Made by a program: the position numbers and the translations under genes
Notes under the pieces: generated by a model
Databases searched by the model: none
What the model saw: only the letters and a program-made list of their open reading frames with translations
Told to the model about the DNA's origin: nothing
DNA from: RUG100 sp050953405
Lineage (GTDB): Bacteria > Bacillota > Clostridia > Peptostreptococcales > Anaerovoracaceae
Assembly (NCBI GenBank): GCA_050953405.1
Contig: JBMNMP010000001.1
Span: 992,001 to 1,056,000 of the forward strand
Direction of reading: 5' to 3'
DNA length: 64,000 bases
Shown here: in pieces, positions 18,986-28,052 of the stretch
Layout: each line of letters starts with the position of its first letter
Numbering within the stretch: the stretch's first letter is position 1

Positions 18986-19868
18986 ATATATCGCAGAGCA
19001 CCTCTCGGACAAGAGGCAGCGGCACACGGAAGGCGTCAGGCAGACAGCCGTCGCCCTGGCCGAAAAATATGGTGCAGATGTCGCCAAGGCCGAGGCCTGC
19101 GCACTCTTTCACGACATGTTCAAGAGCAGGAGCCTGCAGGAGAACGATGAACTGGTCGCCGAGTACGGCCTGGATGAAAAATATAAGGGGAGTCCCAATC
19201 TTGCCCACAGCAAGCTGGCGGCAGCGGCTATGCAGAGGGATTTCGGGATCAAAGATGAAGATATGATAAATGCAGTCGCTTATCATACCACTGGCAGAGC
19301 CGGCATGAGCACCCTTGAAAAGGTGATCTACATAGCCGATGCCATCGAGCCGAACCGGGACTATCCCGGTGTCGACAGACTGAGGGAACTGGCACAGGAA
19401 GACCTGGATGCGGCCTGCCTGGCCGGCATGGAACAATCGATAAAATTTGTAAAAGAAAACGGAGGCCGGCTGGATCAGGATACGCTGGAGGCAGCCGGGT
19501 TCCTGAAAAAACAGGAGGAATATATGGATGGCAAAAAGGCGGCCCTGCTGGCCGCAAAGGCAATAGATGCCAGAAAGGGATCGGACATCACGATCCTCGA
19601 TATTGCGGAAAAATCATCGTTTGCTGATTATATGGTCCTCGGCAGCGGCGGCTCCGAGAGACAGATAGGCGCTCTCTGCGACGAAGTGGAGGACATGCTG
19701 GCCAGGGACGGTCTGCTGGTAAAGAGCATCGAGGGCAGGAAGGAATCCGGCTGGATCCTCATGGACTACGGTGATCTCATCGTCAATCTTCTGACGGAGG
19801 AGATGAGAACCAAATATAATATTGAAAAGGTCTGGGGCGACTGCAGAACCGTCCCCGTTGAATTTTAA
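18963..19868 (+). CDS. yqeK-rsfS: YqeK-type HD phosphohydrolase fused to ribosomal silencing factor RsfS
   Basis: This 301-residue frame joins two normally separate proteins. Residues 1-185 match YqeK, which cleaves diadenosine tetraphosphate (RHTEGV, ALFHDMFKS with H50-D51, and LAHSKLAAAAM). From residue 188 onward it matches RsfS/Iojap, which binds uL14 and blocks subunit joining when nutrients are low (DITILDIAEKSSFADYMVL, SGWILMDYGDLIVNLL). No stop separates them. At the junction there is a textbook ribosome-binding site (CAGGAGG) before an in-frame ATG at 19524, so free RsfS of about 114 residues may also be made. The fusion should be checked for a sequencing error, but both halves are intact. 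Confidence 0.88.
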   Translation: MNTDSISKYIAEHLSDKRQRHTEGVRQTAVALAEKYGADVAKAEACALFHDMFKSRSLQENDELVAEYGLDEKYKGSPNLAHSKLAAAAMQRDFGIKDEDMINAVAYHTTGRAGMSTLEKVIYIADAIEPNRDYPGVDRLRELAQEDLDAACLAGMEQSIKFVKENGGRLDQDTLEAAGFLKKQEEYMDGKKAALLAAKAIDARKGSDITILDIAEKSSFADYMVLGSGGSERQIGALCDEVEDMLARDGLLVKSIEGRKESGWILMDYGDLIVNLLTEEMRTKYNIEKVWGDCRTVPVEF

Positions 19869-19886
19869 TAAAAAGGAAGAACGGAA

Positions 19887-22355
19887 ATGAACGAGAAGTA
19901 CAATTTCAAGGAAATCGAAAAAAAGTGGCAGCAGCATTGGGAAGACACCAAGGCATTCAAGGTGACCGAGGATGAGAGCAGGGAAAAGTATTACGTGCTG
20001 GAGATGTTCCCCTATCCATCGGGCAAGCTGCACATGGGGCACGTCAGGAACTATTCCATCGGAGACGTGGTCGCCAGATTCAAGAAGATGAAGGGCTTCA
20101 ATGTTCTCCATCCGATGGGCTACGACAGCTTTGGCCTGCCGGCGGAAAATGCAGCCATCAAGCACAACGTGGAGCCCGCAAAGTGGACTTTTGACAACAT
20201 GGCGGAGATGACGAGACAGCTGAAAGAGCTCGGCCTCTCATACGACTGGGATAGAGAGGTAGCCACCTGCAAACCCGATTATTACAAGTGGATGCAGTGG
20301 ATATTCATACAGTTCTACAACAAGGGATTGGCTTACAAGAAAGATAATCCTGTAAACTGGTGCCCCAGCTGCCAGACGGTACTTGCCAACGAGCAGGTAG
20401 TTGACGGCAAGTGCGAGCGCTGCGGGACGCCGGTGGGCAAGAAGAACCTGTCACAGTGGTACTTCAAGATCACAGACTATGCGGACAGACTGCTGGAAAA
20501 CCTCGATAAGCTGCCGGGATGGCCTGACAAGGTGAAGACGATGCAGAGAAACTGGATCGGCAAATCCTACGGAGCGCAGATCAGCTTCCCCATCGTGGAC
20601 AGCGAAAAGAAGCTGGACGTTTTTACGACCAGGGCAGACACGCTCTACGGCGTCACCTACATGGTAATGTCACCGGAGCACCCATGGCTCGAGGAACTGG
20701 TCAGCGGCACTGAATACGAAGCACCCGCCAGGGAATACATCGAAAAGGTACAGCATATGTCGGAGATCGAGAGGACTTCGACTACAAACGAGAAAACCGG
20801 TGTCTTCATCGGCAGATACTGCAGGAACCCGCTCACGGGCAAGGAGATACCTGTTTTCATATCGGACTATGTACTCATGGGATACGGTACCGGAGCCATC
20901 ATGGCGGTACCTGCACACGACCAGAGGGACTTTGATTTTGCGAAGAAGTTCGGCTGTGAGATCATCCCTGTGCTGGATACCGACGATCCCGACATCGACG
21001 TCAACGATCTGAAAGAGGCTTTCATTTCCGACGGCAAGATGATCAACTCCGGAGAGTTCACCGGTATGCCAAACAGGGAAGCGCTGGCAAAGATCATCGA
21101 CATGCTGGAGTCCAAAGGCATCGGCAGGAAGACCATCAACTACAAACTGCGCGACTGGCTGATCTCCCGTCAGAGATACTGGGGCACGCCTATCCCGATG
21201 ATATACTGCGACGACTGCGGCTGGGTGCCGGAAAAGGAAGAGAACCTGCCCGTAATGCTGCCTACAGATGTTGAGTTCACAGGCAAGGGAGAGTCCCCGC
21301 TGACGACGAGCAAGACATTTGCCAGGTGCACCTGTCCCAAGTGCGGCAAGCCGGCGAAGAGGGAGATGGACACCATGGATACCTTCCTCGATTCATCGTG
21401 GTACTTTTTGAGATACTGCGATGCCAGGAACGACAAGGCTGCCTGGGACAAGAAGAAGGTTGATTACTGGATGAACGTCGACCAGTACATCGGTGGCGTA
21501 GAACACGCTATCCTGCACCTGATGTACGCCAGATTTTTCCAGATGGCGCTCTATGATCTGGGACTGGTCAGCGATGAAGAGCCGTTCAAGAACCTGCTGA
21601 CACAGGGCATGGTCATCAAGGACGGAAAGAAGATGAGCAAGTCCATAGGCAACGTAGTCAGCCCGGCAGAGATCGTGGAGAAGTACGGCGCGGATACCGC
21701 CCGCCTCTTCATCCTGTTTGCGGCGCCGCCGGAGAGAGAACTCGACTGGTCCGACCAGGGTGTCGAGGGAAGCTACAGGTTCATCGGCAGGGTATACCGC
21801 ATGGTATATGAGTTCATCGAAAAAGAAGGCACCGGAGAAGTCAGCGACAAGGCGGAGAGCAAGGCCGACAAGGAACTGGCTTTCGCTCTGAACACCACCA
21901 TCAAAAAGGTGACCGACGACATTGGTGAGAGATTCAACTTCAATACAGCCATTTCTTCAGTCATGGAACTGGTGAACGAAATGTACAAGTATAAAGACGG
22001 CGAAATGAATGCACCGCTGTTCCGCTTTGCTATTGAAAAACTGGTGACCCTGCTGGCTCCGTTCACACCTCACGTGTGCGAAGAAATGTGGCAGGCACTG
22101 GGCAAGACTGGCTCGGTACACGATGAGAAGTGGCCTGAATACGATGAGAGCGCAATGGTAAAAGACAGCATCGAAATAGCTGTACAGATAAACGGAAAAG
22201 TAAAGGATAAAGTAGAGATCGCAAGCTCGGCCGATAAGGCAGCCATGGAAAAAGCTGCTCTTGCTTCGGAAAAGATCAGAGAACTGACCGAAGGGAAGAA
22301 CGTGGCCAAAGTCATTGCTGTTCCCGGCAAGCTTGTGAATATCGTAGTAAAATAA
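19887..22355 (+). CDS. leuS: Leucyl-tRNA synthetase
   Basis: This 822-residue class I synthetase has the HIGH-type motif SGKLHMGHVRN (about 45-55), the CP1 editing domain (about 220-410; DTLYGVTYMV, GTGAIMAVPAHDQRD with the editing Asp) and KMSKS (582-586, in DGKKMSKSIGN), then the anticodon-binding domain. Zn-binding-type CxxC pairs occur in the insertion (CPSC, CERC, CDDC, CPKC). The ribosome-binding site is AAAGGAAGAA. No T-box is seen in the 18-base gap. Confidence 0.97.
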   Translation: MNEKYNFKEIEKKWQQHWEDTKAFKVTEDESREKYYVLEMFPYPSGKLHMGHVRNYSIGDVVARFKKMKGFNVLHPMGYDSFGLPAENAAIKHNVEPAKWTFDNMAEMTRQLKELGLSYDWDREVATCKPDYYKWMQWIFIQFYNKGLAYKKDNPVNWCPSCQTVLANEQVVDGKCERCGTPVGKKNLSQWYFKITDYADRLLENLDKLPGWPDKVKTMQRNWIGKSYGAQISFPIVDSEKKLDVFTTRADTLYGVTYMVMSPEHPWLEELVSGTEYEAPAREYIEKVQHMSEIERTSTTNEKTGVFIGRYCRNPLTGKEIPVFISDYVLMGYGTGAIMAVPAHDQRDFDFAKKFGCEIIPVLDTDDPDIDVNDLKEAFISDGKMINSGEFTGMPNREALAKIIDMLESKGIGRKTINYKLRDWLISRQRYWGTPIPMIYCDDCGWVPEKEENLPVMLPTDVEFTGKGESPLTTSKTFARCTCPKCGKPAKREMDTMDTFLDSSWYFLRYCDARNDKAAWDKKKVDYWMNVDQYIGGVEHAILHLMYARFFQMALYDLGLVSDEEPFKNLLTQGMVIKDGKKMSKSIGNVVSPAEIVEKYGADTARLFILFAAPPERELDWSDQGVEGSYRFIGRVYRMVYEFIEKEGTGEVSDKAESKADKELAFALNTTIKKVTDDIGERFNFNTAISSVMELVNEMYKYKDGEMNAPLFRFAIEKLVTLLAPFTPHVCEEMWQALGKTGSVHDEKWPEYDESAMVKDSIEIAVQINGKVKDKVEIASSADKAAMEKAALASEKIRELTEGKNVAKVIAVPGKLVNIVVK

Positions 22356-22363
22356 GGGAAAAT

Positions 22364-24061
22364 ATGAGAAACAACAACAAAAAAACAATACGCAGGCCCG
22401 GCCGCGAAAAGACCGGGTTGAAGATCATCCCGTTGGGCGGGCTGCATGAGATCGGCAAAAACATGACAGCTATACAGTATGAAGATGAGATGATCATCAT
22501 CGACTGCGGAATGTCGTTCCCGGAGGACGAAATGTACGGGATCGACGTCGTGATTCCGGACTTTGATTATCTGGAGAAGACTACGGCAAAGATCCGTGGT
22601 GTCTTCATAACTCACGGACACGAGGATCACATCGGGGCTGTGCCTTACTTTGTACAGAAGTTCAATGTGCCCATCTTCGGCACGGCACTGCCTCTGGGCC
22701 TCATCAAGAACAAATTTGATGAGCACGGGATCACCGGCAGGCTCAACAAGCTGGAAGCCGGCAGCCACATGAAGATCGGATGTTTCGATGTCCACGCCAT
22801 CAGGACGACACACAGCGTGGCCGATTCAGTATGCTACTGCATCGATACTCCGGTGGGACGGATATTCCACACCGGCGATTTCAAGGTGGACTATACACCG
22901 GTAGACGGTGAACCGATCGACCTGGCAAAGCTGGCCGAGATAGGCAAGAAGGGGGTGCTGCTGATGATGGCGGACTCCACGAACGCCATCAGACCGGGCT
23001 ACACCAAATCGGAGAAGATAGTCGGTGATACCCTGAGGACTATCTTCAGCACATCGAAAACGAGGATGATCATTGCCACATTCTCTTCCAACGTACACAG
23101 GATCCAGAAGATCATCGACAACGCCGTCTTCTACAACAGGAAGGTGGCCGTTTCCGGCAGGAGCATGGTCAACGTCGTCGAACTGGCGCAGGAGCTGGGC
23201 TATCTCAAGATCCCGGCGGGCACCATGGTGGACATCAACAAGACCAGGAGCATACCAGACAAGCGTCTCGTCATCATCACCACAGGCAGCCAGGGAGAGC
23301 CCATGAGCGCGCTGGCCCGCATGGCGGACGATGATCACAGGTCGATAGAGATCAAACCCGGAGATGAGATCATACTTTCTTCAAACCCGATACCGGGCAA
23401 TGAAAAGCTGGTCTCCAACGTGGTCAACAAGCTGATAGAAAAAGGAGCCCGGGTGATTTATTCTGATATCGCGGAAACGCATGTCTCGGGACACGCCTGC
23501 GCCGAGGAACTGAAACTGATACATTCGCTGATCAAGCCGAAGTTCTTCATGCCGGTGCACGGTGAAGTGAGGCACCTGGTGGCCCATGCCAAACTGGCGG
23601 AAGACCTGGGCATGAACAAGGACAACATTTTCCTGCTGGAGAACGGCGATTGTCTCGAAGTGAACAAACGCTCGGCGAAAGTCGTCAAGAATGTAGCTCA
23701 CGCTCAGGGCGTCATGGTTGACGGCCTCGGCGTTGGTGATGTAGGCAGCATCGTGCTCCGCGACCGGAGGATGTTGTCGGAATCCGGCCTCATCATAGTC
23801 GTCGCCAGCATCGACAAGAGCTCGGGCAGAGTGGTCGCCGGACCGGATATCATTTCGCGCGGATTTGTATATGTGCGCGAGAACGAGGACCTGATAGACC
23901 AGGCTCAGGAAGTTGCCAGGAAGGCCCTGGCGCGCTGCAAAAAGCAGCACACAAAGGACTGGACGGCCATGAAGACAGCCGTACGGGACGATCTTCGCAG
24001 TTTCATTTACGGCAGAACGGAGCGCAGCCCGATAATACTGCCGATTTTCATGGAGGTTTGA
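22364..24061 (+). CDS. rnj: Ribonuclease J
   Basis: This 565-residue metallo-beta-lactamase/beta-CASP nuclease acts as a 5'-3' exonuclease and endonuclease in mRNA decay and rRNA maturation. The metal motif THGHEDHIGAVPYF starts near residue 83. The beta-CASP core includes ATFSSNVHRIQ, STGSQGEP-like TTGSQGEPMSALARM and the HVSGHA motif, and a C-terminal domain follows. The basic N-terminal extension is short. Translation may be coupled to leuS, 8 bases upstream; the ribosome-binding site is weak (AAGGG). Confidence 0.95.
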   Translation: MRNNNKKTIRRPGREKTGLKIIPLGGLHEIGKNMTAIQYEDEMIIIDCGMSFPEDEMYGIDVVIPDFDYLEKTTAKIRGVFITHGHEDHIGAVPYFVQKFNVPIFGTALPLGLIKNKFDEHGITGRLNKLEAGSHMKIGCFDVHAIRTTHSVADSVCYCIDTPVGRIFHTGDFKVDYTPVDGEPIDLAKLAEIGKKGVLLMMADSTNAIRPGYTKSEKIVGDTLRTIFSTSKTRMIIATFSSNVHRIQKIIDNAVFYNRKVAVSGRSMVNVVELAQELGYLKIPAGTMVDINKTRSIPDKRLVIITTGSQGEPMSALARMADDDHRSIEIKPGDEIILSSNPIPGNEKLVSNVVNKLIEKGARVIYSDIAETHVSGHACAEELKLIHSLIKPKFFMPVHGEVRHLVAHAKLAEDLGMNKDNIFLLENGDCLEVNKRSAKVVKNVAHAQGVMVDGLGVGDVGSIVLRDRRMLSESGLIIVVASIDKSSGRVVAGPDIISRGFVYVRENEDLIDQAQEVARKALARCKKQHTKDWTAMKTAVRDDLRSFIYGRTERSPIILPIFMEV

Positions 24062-24062
24062 T

Positions 24063-24395
24063 ATGAACGTATATAACGAGGCTCATAATCTGGAGAAAGC
24101 TATCCGGGAATCGGAAGAATACAAGCAGATGGAAGCGGCCAGGGTCAAGGTGGATGCCAACCCGGAACTGAAGAAAGTCATCGATGATTTTCACCAGAAG
24201 CAGATCGCGGTACAGACAAAGCAGATGCTGGGCGAAGAAGTGACTCAGGACGTGATGCAGTCGGTGCAGAACCTCTATCAGGTAGTCGCTCAGGATCCGC
24301 TGGCAGCCGAATTCCTGCAGTGCGAGATGAGGTTCGGCCTCATGATGCAGGACGTCTACCGCATACTCGGCGATGTGATGAACATCGGCAAATAG
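24063..24395 (+). CDS. YlbF/YmcA-family protein
   Basis: This 110-residue all-helical protein matches the YlbF/YmcA family (NLEKAIRESEEYKQM, NPELKKVIDDFHQKQ, DPLAAEFLQCE). In Bacillus, YlbF, YmcA and YaaT form the Y-complex that steers RNase Y. Its position directly after an RNase J gene fits a role in RNA turnover (inference). The start is one base after the rnj stop, behind GGAGGTTTGAT. Confidence 0.85.
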   Translation: MNVYNEAHNLEKAIRESEEYKQMEAARVKVDANPELKKVIDDFHQKQIAVQTKQMLGEEVTQDVMQSVQNLYQVVAQDPLAAEFLQCEMRFGLMMQDVYRILGDVMNIGK

Positions 24396-24402
24396 TGCAC
24401 AC

Positions 24403-24431
24403 TTGTAGATAAGAGCTTATTTTGGTATAAT
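24403..24431 (+). promoter_or_regulatory. Promoter for efp
   Basis: TTGTAG (24403-24408), a 17-base spacer and TATAAT (24426-24431). The 5' leader to the efp start is about 60 bases. Confidence 0.75.
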
Positions 24432-24497
24432 ATGTACCGTGTTTTGACGGTAAGCACACAAAGCAAGCTTATAATATAAAGAAATGGAGAAATATAG

Positions 24498-25058
24498 ATG
24501 ATTTACGCAGGTGATTTCAGAAAAGGCATGACATTCGAGATCGATGGTGAACCCCACGTAGTGCTCGACTTCCAGCATGTAAAGCCGGGCAAGGGCGCTG
24601 CTTTCGTGAGGACCAAGTACAGAAACATCCTGACCGGTGCAACGAGAGAGGAAGCTTTCAACCCGGATCAGAAGTTCAACAAGGCCATCATCGAGACAAA
24701 GCAGATGCAGTATCTTTACAACGATGGTGACCTCTACTACTTCATGGACGAAGAGTCTTACGAGCAGATCCCTATCAGCAAGGAAATGGTCGAGGACGCT
24801 ATCCAGTATTTGAGAGAGAACGATGAAGCCACGATCAAGTTCTACAACGATGCGCCGTTCCTGGTAGAGGCTCCGAACTTCGTTGACCTCAAGGTAGTGG
24901 ATACGGAACCGGGCGTCAAGGGAGACACGGCTACTAACGTGACCAAGGCGGCTACAGTGGAGACGGGTGCTGTGATACAGGTACCTATCTTCATCGAAGA
25001 AGGTGAAGTGATCCAGATCGATACCAGATCGGGTGAGTATCTCGGAAGATCCAAATAA
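24498..25058 (+). CDS. efp: Translation elongation factor P
   Basis: 186 residues in the three-domain EF-P layout. It relieves ribosome stalling at polyproline. The tip loop carries K32 in the PGKGAAF context, the position that receives a post-translational modification in Bacillus-type EF-P. The EF-P signature is seen as TNVTKAATVETGAVIQVPIFIEEG. A single-gene unit is likely: its own promoter upstream, a strong terminator downstream. Confidence 0.97.
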   Translation: MIYAGDFRKGMTFEIDGEPHVVLDFQHVKPGKGAAFVRTKYRNILTGATREEAFNPDQKFNKAIIETKQMQYLYNDGDLYYFMDEESYEQIPISKEMVEDAIQYLRENDEATIKFYNDAPFLVEAPNFVDLKVVDTEPGVKGDTATNVTKAATVETGAVIQVPIFIEEGEVIQIDTRSGEYLGRSK

Positions 25059-25066
25059 GAAAGCTA

Positions 25067-25103
25067 CCGCAAGGGGACGCCAACGCGTCCCCGCGGCTTT
25101 TTT
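25067..25103 (+). terminator. Terminator after efp
   Basis: GGGGACGC / GCGTCCCC stem extended by CCGC / GCGG around an AA bulge, followed by CTTTTTT. Confidence 0.88.
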
Positions 25104-25125
25104 AGCCGTGCAGCGGTGAATAGTG

Positions 25126-26160
25126 ATGGCAAAAAGAAGAAAGAAGAAACATAAGGGACCACTTGTCGTTCTGATAGTGGTCATCATAGTGATCGCTGCT
25201 ATGTGCGGTTCTTATGTCGCCCTTGGAGCTCCCGTTGACAGCGGGAACAAATCAGAGGTCCTCGTCAGGGTCCGTCCCGGCAGCGGGACAGCGCAGATCG
25301 CGGCAACGCTCAAGGACAAGGGCCTCATAAAGAGCGAAGCGGTCTTCAGGCTGAAGGCGCGGACAAAGGCGCCCAGGTTCCAGGCCGGCACTTATAGTGT
25401 CAACAGATCCATGAGCAGCTCTGAGATCGTGGATCTCATAGCCAGCGGCAGGACCGCCGGCAAAACCTTTACGATAACCGAGGGCCAGCCTCTTTACAAG
25501 ATCGCGGATCAGCTGGACAAAGCGGGTATCGTGAAGGAAAAAGATTTTTACCGCGAAGTCAAAAAAGGAAAATTCGATTACGGGTTCATGAAATATCTGC
25601 CGAGCGGAGAGACGCGGCTGGAGGGCTTCCTCTATCCGGATACTTATACTATCCCGCTCGATGCCACCGCGCACGAGGTCATCGACATGATGCTGAAACG
25701 CTTCAATGAGGTGGCCGGCGATAAAGACGATCTCTACAAGACGGTGATCAAGGCCTCGGTGATCCAGAAGGAGGCCGGCAATGCGGATGAAATGCGCAAG
25801 GTCTCCAGCGTCATCGACAACAGGATCAGGAAGGGCATGCCCCTGCAGATGGATTCCATAATCTCATACATACACAAACAGGACAAAATAAGGGCGACTT
25901 ACAAGGATATAGAAGTCGATTCTGCTTATAATCCCTACAAAAACAAGGGACTGCCGCCGGGGCCGATATGCTCCCCCGGAAAGCAGGCTTTGCTGGCAGC
26001 AAGTGATCCGGCGCATACGGACTATCTCTATTTTGTAGCCAGCCCGAAAATGGATGGCACCAATGTATTTTCAGCGACTTCCGAACAGTTCATGAAGGAC
26101 AAAGAGAAGTTCGACAAAGCTTATGAAAAATACATCAAAGAACATCCGGGTGAGGAATAA
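25126..26160 (+). CDS. mltG: Endolytic murein transglycosylase MltG (YceG-like)
   Basis: 344 residues: a very basic N-terminus, one membrane helix (about 15-35), a LysM-like region and the YceG catalytic domain. The catalytic glutamate is E216 in ASVIQKEAGN, close to E. coli E218. LQMDSIISY and LPPGPICSPG are further family motifs. MltG cleaves nascent glycan strands and so sets their length. A GTG at 25123 is an alternative start one codon earlier. It heads a run (mltG, trmR-like, trhP-like) equivalent to yrrL-yrrM-yrrN/yrrO of B. subtilis. Confidence 0.93.
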   Translation: MAKRRKKKHKGPLVVLIVVIIVIAAMCGSYVALGAPVDSGNKSEVLVRVRPGSGTAQIAATLKDKGLIKSEAVFRLKARTKAPRFQAGTYSVNRSMSSSEIVDLIASGRTAGKTFTITEGQPLYKIADQLDKAGIVKEKDFYREVKKGKFDYGFMKYLPSGETRLEGFLYPDTYTIPLDATAHEVIDMMLKRFNEVAGDKDDLYKTVIKASVIQKEAGNADEMRKVSSVIDNRIRKGMPLQMDSIISYIHKQDKIRATYKDIEVDSAYNPYKNKGLPPGPICSPGKQALLAASDPAHTDYLYFVASPKMDGTNVFSATSEQFMKDKEKFDKAYEKYIKEHPGEE

Positions 26161-26169
26161 AAGAAGCTG

Positions 26170-26832
26170 ATGAGCAACATTATAAACGAAGATATAACAG
26201 AATATCTGGACCAGATGTACGAGCCGATAAATCAGGCGATGGCGGAGTTCAGAAAGAAAGATGAACCCAAGATCCCCATCATCCGGCGCAACGCCGAAGC
26301 GCTGATGGCTGTGCTGCTGACCAAGCTTCAGCCGAAGAAAATACTGGAAATAGGCACGGCGACCGGTTACTCGGCGTCGGTGATGGCTTATGCCCTGCCG
26401 GAGTGCCTCATCACTACAATAGAGAGCTATGAACCGCGTTACCGGGCGGCGCTCGGCAATTTCGAAAAGCTCGGCATCGCCGATCGCATCGAAGCAAAGC
26501 TGGGTGACGGCAGCGATGTGCTCGAGGAAATGTATCAGAGCGGCTGCGGCATCTATGATTTTATTTTCATCGATGCGGCCAAGAGCCACTACCGTGAATT
26601 CTGGGACAAAGCTGTGAAAATGGGGGCTCCGGGTACTGTGGTGCTCTGTGACAATGTACTGCTGGACGGCATCGTTGCCGATGAAAAATATCTGGAAACC
26701 AGAAGGGACAGGACGAGCATGAGCCGCATGAGGGAATTCCTTGATTATATCAATAATAAGGAGGATGTAAAGACATGCGTGCTGCCGGTCGGCGACGGCA
26801 TCAGCATCAGCGTTCTGAAGGATAGAAAATGA
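26170..26832 (+). CDS. trmR: SAM-dependent O-methyltransferase, TrmR-like
   Basis: 220 residues, class I methyltransferase fold of the catechol-O-methyltransferase-like group: SAM motif ILEIGTATGYSASVMA, then the acidic IESYEP, FIFIDAAKSHYREFWD and VLCDNVLLDG motifs. In B. subtilis the gene in this position (yrrM/trmR) makes 5-methoxyuridine at tRNA position 34 from 5-hydroxyuridine. The same neighbours here (mltG before, a U32-family protein after) support this role; sequence alone would give only O-methyltransferase. An ATGA overlap couples it to the next gene. Confidence 0.8.
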   Translation: MSNIINEDITEYLDQMYEPINQAMAEFRKKDEPKIPIIRRNAEALMAVLLTKLQPKKILEIGTATGYSASVMAYALPECLITTIESYEPRYRAALGNFEKLGIADRIEAKLGDGSDVLEEMYQSGCGIYDFIFIDAAKSHYREFWDKAVKMGAPGTVVLCDNVLLDGIVADEKYLETRRDRTSMSRMREFLDYINNKEDVKTCVLPVGDGISISVLKDRK

Positions 26833-28052
26833 AGAAAATAGAACTCCTGGCTCCTGCCGGAGATCTTGAAAAGCTGAAGACCGCGTGTGAGTACGGCGCA
26901 GATGCCGTCTACTTTGGCGGTGAAATGTTCAGCCTCAGGGCCGGAGCAGGGAACATGGACCTCGATGAAATGAGGGAGGGCATAGAGTTTGCGCACCGGA
27001 GAGGAAAGAAGTGCCATCTTGCCTTCAATATATTTCCACATAATGAAGACATAGAGCCGATGGCAGAGTACCTTGAAAAAATAAAGGGACTCGGCATCGA
27101 CGCTTTTATAGTGTCTGATCCGGGCACCATAGTCATGATCAGGGATATTGTGCCTGATGCGGAGATCCATCTCTCCACGCAGGCCAATATGACGAACTAC
27201 CGCACCGCGAGGTTCTGGCACGAGCAGGGCGTCAAGAGGACGGTCCTCGCGCGCGAGCTGACACTCGGCGAAATACGTAAAATACGGGACAATATCCCCG
27301 AAGACATGGATATCGAAGCCTTCGTGCACGGAGCCATGTGCATCTCCTATTCGGGTCGCTGTCTGCTGTCAAACTTCATGATCGAGCGGGATGCCAACCG
27401 GGGACAGTGCGCGCACCCGTGCAGGTGGAAGTACGCGCTGGAGGAGGAAAAACGCCCCGGCGAATACTATCCGATCGAAGAGGATGACCGGGGGACGTAC
27501 ATCATGAACTCGAAGGACCTCTGCATGATCGAGCACATAGATGATCTGGCAAAGGCCGGGGTGACCTCTTTTAAGATCGAGGGACGCATGAAGAGCATGT
27601 ATTATGTGGCGGTCACCGTGGGAGCTTATCGCAGGGCCATCGATGCCTATGAAGCAGACCCGCAGGGCTGGAAATTCGATCCCTCCTGGATGGAAGAGCT
27701 CTGCAAGGCCAGCCACCGGGAGTTCACGACCGGATTTTACTACGACAAGCCCAGCAACATGGATCAGAACTACCGTACCAGCGAATACATCAGAGAATAT
27801 TCGTTCACCGGAGTCGTCAGGGATTACGATGCGGCGAGCGGCCTCGCCATGGTGGAGCAGAGGAACAAGATGAACGTCGGCGATGAGATCGAGATCTTCG
27901 GGCCGGATGCGGATTCGTTCAGTCAGCGGCTGGATGTGCTGCTCGATGAAGAAAAGCAGCCCGTAGAGTCGGCTCCCCACCCGCAGCAAAAGCTGTATAT
28001 CAGGATGGAGCGGCCGGTGAAGAGGGATTATTTGTTGAGGAAGAAAAAATGA
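26829..28052 (+). CDS. trhP: Peptidase-U32-family protein, TrhP-like tRNA hydroxylation protein
   Basis: 407 residues with the U32 signature EAFVHGAMCISYSGRCLLS and further cysteines in RGQCAHPCRWKY, the four-Cys set that is expected to bind an Fe-S cluster. U32 proteins TrhP/RlhA are RNA hydroxylation factors, not peptidases; TrhP supplies 5-hydroxyuridine at tRNA position 34, the substrate of the TrmR-type enzyme encoded just upstream. B. subtilis has two adjacent paralogues here and this genome has one of full length. The C-terminal part (about 310-400) is a beta-barrel-like domain. It is coupled on both sides by ATGA overlaps. Confidence 0.82.
   Translation: MKKIELLAPAGDLEKLKTACEYGADAVYFGGEMFSLRAGAGNMDLDEMREGIEFAHRRGKKCHLAFNIFPHNEDIEPMAEYLEKIKGLGIDAFIVSDPGTIVMIRDIVPDAEIHLSTQANMTNYRTARFWHEQGVKRTVLARELTLGEIRKIRDNIPEDMDIEAFVHGAMCISYSGRCLLSNFMIERDANRGQCAHPCRWKYALEEEKRPGEYYPIEEDDRGTYIMNSKDLCMIEHIDDLAKAGVTSFKIEGRMKSMYYVAVTVGAYRRAIDAYEADPQGWKFDPSWMEELCKASHREFTTGFYYDKPSNMDQNYRTSEYIREYSFTGVVRDYDAASGLAMVEQRNKMNVGDEIEIFGPDADSFSQRLDVLLDEEKQPVESAPHPQQKLYIRMERPVKRDYLLRKKK

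Noticed and set aside
15300..19886. T-box riboswitch before hisS, aspS or leuS, and before glyS at 44285-44301
   Set aside because: The genes overlap or are separated by fewer than 20 bases; no T-box sequence or antiterminator structure fits.
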